Source: Bryum argenteum
Lineage: Eukaryota; Streptophyta; Bryopsida; Bryales; Bryaceae
Direction of reading: 5' to 3'
DNA length: 64,000 nt
Assembly (NCBI GenBank): GCA_037043015.1
Contig: CM073325.1
Span: 6,241,001-6,305,000, forward strand
Below are positions 62,139 through 64,000 of this stretch, in pieces. The notes beneath the pieces are model-generated. The model did no database searches. It was not told where the DNA came from and saw nothing but the letters and a program-made list of their open reading frames with translations. Within the stretch, counting starts at the first letter, position 1. Every line of letters starts with the position of its first letter. Both the position numbers and the translations under genes were made by a program.

Positions 62139-64000
62139 ATATTCTTGTAGGTTTTATTAAGACTCCCCTTTTGCATAGCTCAAGGTTACGTTTACGTGAG
62201 GTGTTATGTAGTAATAATTTACCCATATCTCCTTATGTATAGATGGTACAAGAATTCTATGTTTTCCAATTTCATTAAGTCAACTTCTACACAACTATAT
62301 ATTGGTGATTGATGTCCAACTATAGTTCTAGTTATCATTGGGTTCAACAACTATTTAATAGTCCCCATATGTGCATTTTGTCTCAATTCAACTAATATGG
62401 CCTTCAACTACAACTTGTTACCATTTTCAACAATTGATACTATAAATATAAGGTTCCTTAGTACCAAAAGATTTGGCTTCACAAACTTTGGTTCAAACAA
62501 TATAAGTTTTAACATTACAAGTTCCACAATTGGAACTTGTCTATCTCAGCACCTCCATATTACATTTTCTATTATGATTTAAAATCAAACAAAACCATGG
62601 TAATTTCATTGAAATTACTTTTAATGGCTAATGCTTGAAAGACCAAGTAATTGATTTCGCTATGTAAAATTTTGCCTAAGTTGTTGGACAATGTTCTCTT
62701 TGTAAAGTTGTTTTTGCCTCTTACAAGTGATTCTCATTCAACGATCCAATATATACTACTACATGCAATGAAGAGGATTTAAATTTAATTGTGAGATGAA
62801 AAGGATGATTTGCTATTGTAAGTTATGTTTGGATTTGACAAAATTTGTTGGGTTGGATCTCAAATCAATTTTATTTTCTGTGATAAAAATACAACTCTGT
62901 ATAAGATGGTATGGAATATTTGCATAAATTTTAGAAAGAGAAGCTCATGTAGTTGGACTTGTACAACATAGAGTATGTTTTGTTGTTACAAACCCATTGT
63001 TTGAGTCAATATTTTTTTTTTCATGATTTACTTCAGTCCTAGTGATCTTAGAGTGAAGTTCAACAATCTTTTGATTGAATTATTTTTTATTTGAGTAAAT
63101 TTTGTATTGATTCGAATGCAGTGATATTTTGAACCTCGAAATAAAACCAAAAATTAAAAAAACAAACTTACACATTATCCTTGAGAAATTATATATCATA
63201 TATCTTTAGTTGAGTTTAAAAATTATTTGTTGGGTAAGATTCCAATTCAAGTGTAGAAGACATCGTAGCTCAATCCAAGTTGCAAAGAAGTAAAAGTAGT
63301 CTAATTTGGGACTCTTTTTCTTTGTGAAATTTGGTTTAGTGTTCACTATTTTAAGGTCACCATTGGAGCCAATAAACTCTTGTCATAATTTTTCAAGTAA
63401 TTGAGGTTTTTTTGAATCAACGCTTGAAAATTCTGTAGTTGGAGGTTGTTTGATTGCAATGATTTTGTGAATAGGGATTCCACTTCAAATTAATAATGAT
63501 GAAATATCGAAATTCTTAGTTATAATTTTTTTATAGTATATATTCTACTAAAAATATAGTAGGATCTTAAGTTGTAAAAGCAAATATTAAAAAGTAAAAT
63601 TCTATCTTGATTCAAATGATCATTATCTTTTTGTAGGTTTTACGGTAAGATACTTTATATTGATCACGCACGAGAACAAACAATCTACGTAATTTATTCG
63701 AGTTTTGGAGAATATTCATCATATTAAAAAATAGCATCCTTGCCAAATTTTAAATTGATGTTTCATTCTCAATTCAATCTATACAACTCTTAAATGTTAA
63801 AATGCTCACAAGAGATTCTAATATTACTTTCACTTTTAACGTGATTCATAAAACTCTTGGTTTTTGATGATATTGAAAGTATCAATCATCAAAGGATACT
63901 AAAAAATTATCATGAAATATCCAATATTATAAGCAATCAAAACAATGCTAATATTGAAAACTAGAATCAAGCATTAGGTAATCAAACATGCTACCTTAAG
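62139..64000. other. AT-rich intergenic DNA, nothing recognised
   Basis: No domain-bearing frame, no paired termini and no distinctive repeat were seen up to the window end. Confidence 0.5.

Overview
This window looks like nuclear DNA of a land plant, probably a non-seed lineage; that last part is inference. The evidence is a spliced HAD-hydrolase gene with plant-type GT-AG introns, a family of secreted Ala/Pro/Glu-rich wall-type peptides, remnants of a 2-oxoglutarate/Fe(II) dioxygenase and a plastid-type J-protein, and a dense layer of nested copia, chromodomain-gypsy, MITE and SINE elements. No bacterial-type operon, rRNA gene, intact tRNA gene or CRISPR array was seen.

Layout. 0.1-2.1 kb: broken coiled-coil/RING gene (minus). 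2.1-6.3 kb: decayed Ty1/copia element. 6.5-8.6 kb: a fold-back MITE and two TTAA-bounded non-coding elements. 8.6-13.1 kb: no recognised gene. 13.1-20.8 kb: a structurally complete but coding-dead Ty3/gypsy chromovirus with about 1.5-kb LTRs, a PBS and a CTACT target duplication. 20.9-21.3 kb: a MITE. 22.45-23.7 kb: three-exon HDHD3-like HAD hydrolase, the best host gene. 24.9-25.8 kb: multipass membrane protein with one frame break (minus). 26.4-27.8 kb: 2OG-dioxygenase pseudogene (minus). 28.0-43.0 kb: a 14.95-kb DNA transposon. 43.0-46.6 kb: TTAA elements nested with a Mutator-type MITE and a tRNA-like SINE. 46.8-55.6 kb: four paralogous YAPEMAP-repeat secreted peptides, the outer two in a 1.3-kb inverted duplication. 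55.8-64 kb: more TTAA elements, a degenerate DnaJ-like gene and a long-TIR MITE.

The most unusual object is the 28,011-42,959 transposon. It has 28-bp perfect terminal inverted repeats and a 4-bp ATAA target duplication, and both flanks are halves of one older repeat that occurs elsewhere in the window, so the insertion boundaries are supported independently. It carries two divergent genes: a leftward protein with an RNase-H-fold DDE-like core (resembling the eukaryotic DUF7869 type), and a rightward gene resembling a ParB-like DGQH domain followed by a degenerate N4/N6-type DNA methylase. I do not know this combination as a described transposon superfamily.

A second theme is a clan of non-coding elements (at least nine copies, four related types) that end in TTAA-CCC...GGG-TTAA, the structure expected of piggyBac-type elements, which is unusual for a plant. 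Family and fold assignments are by eye only; no search was run.
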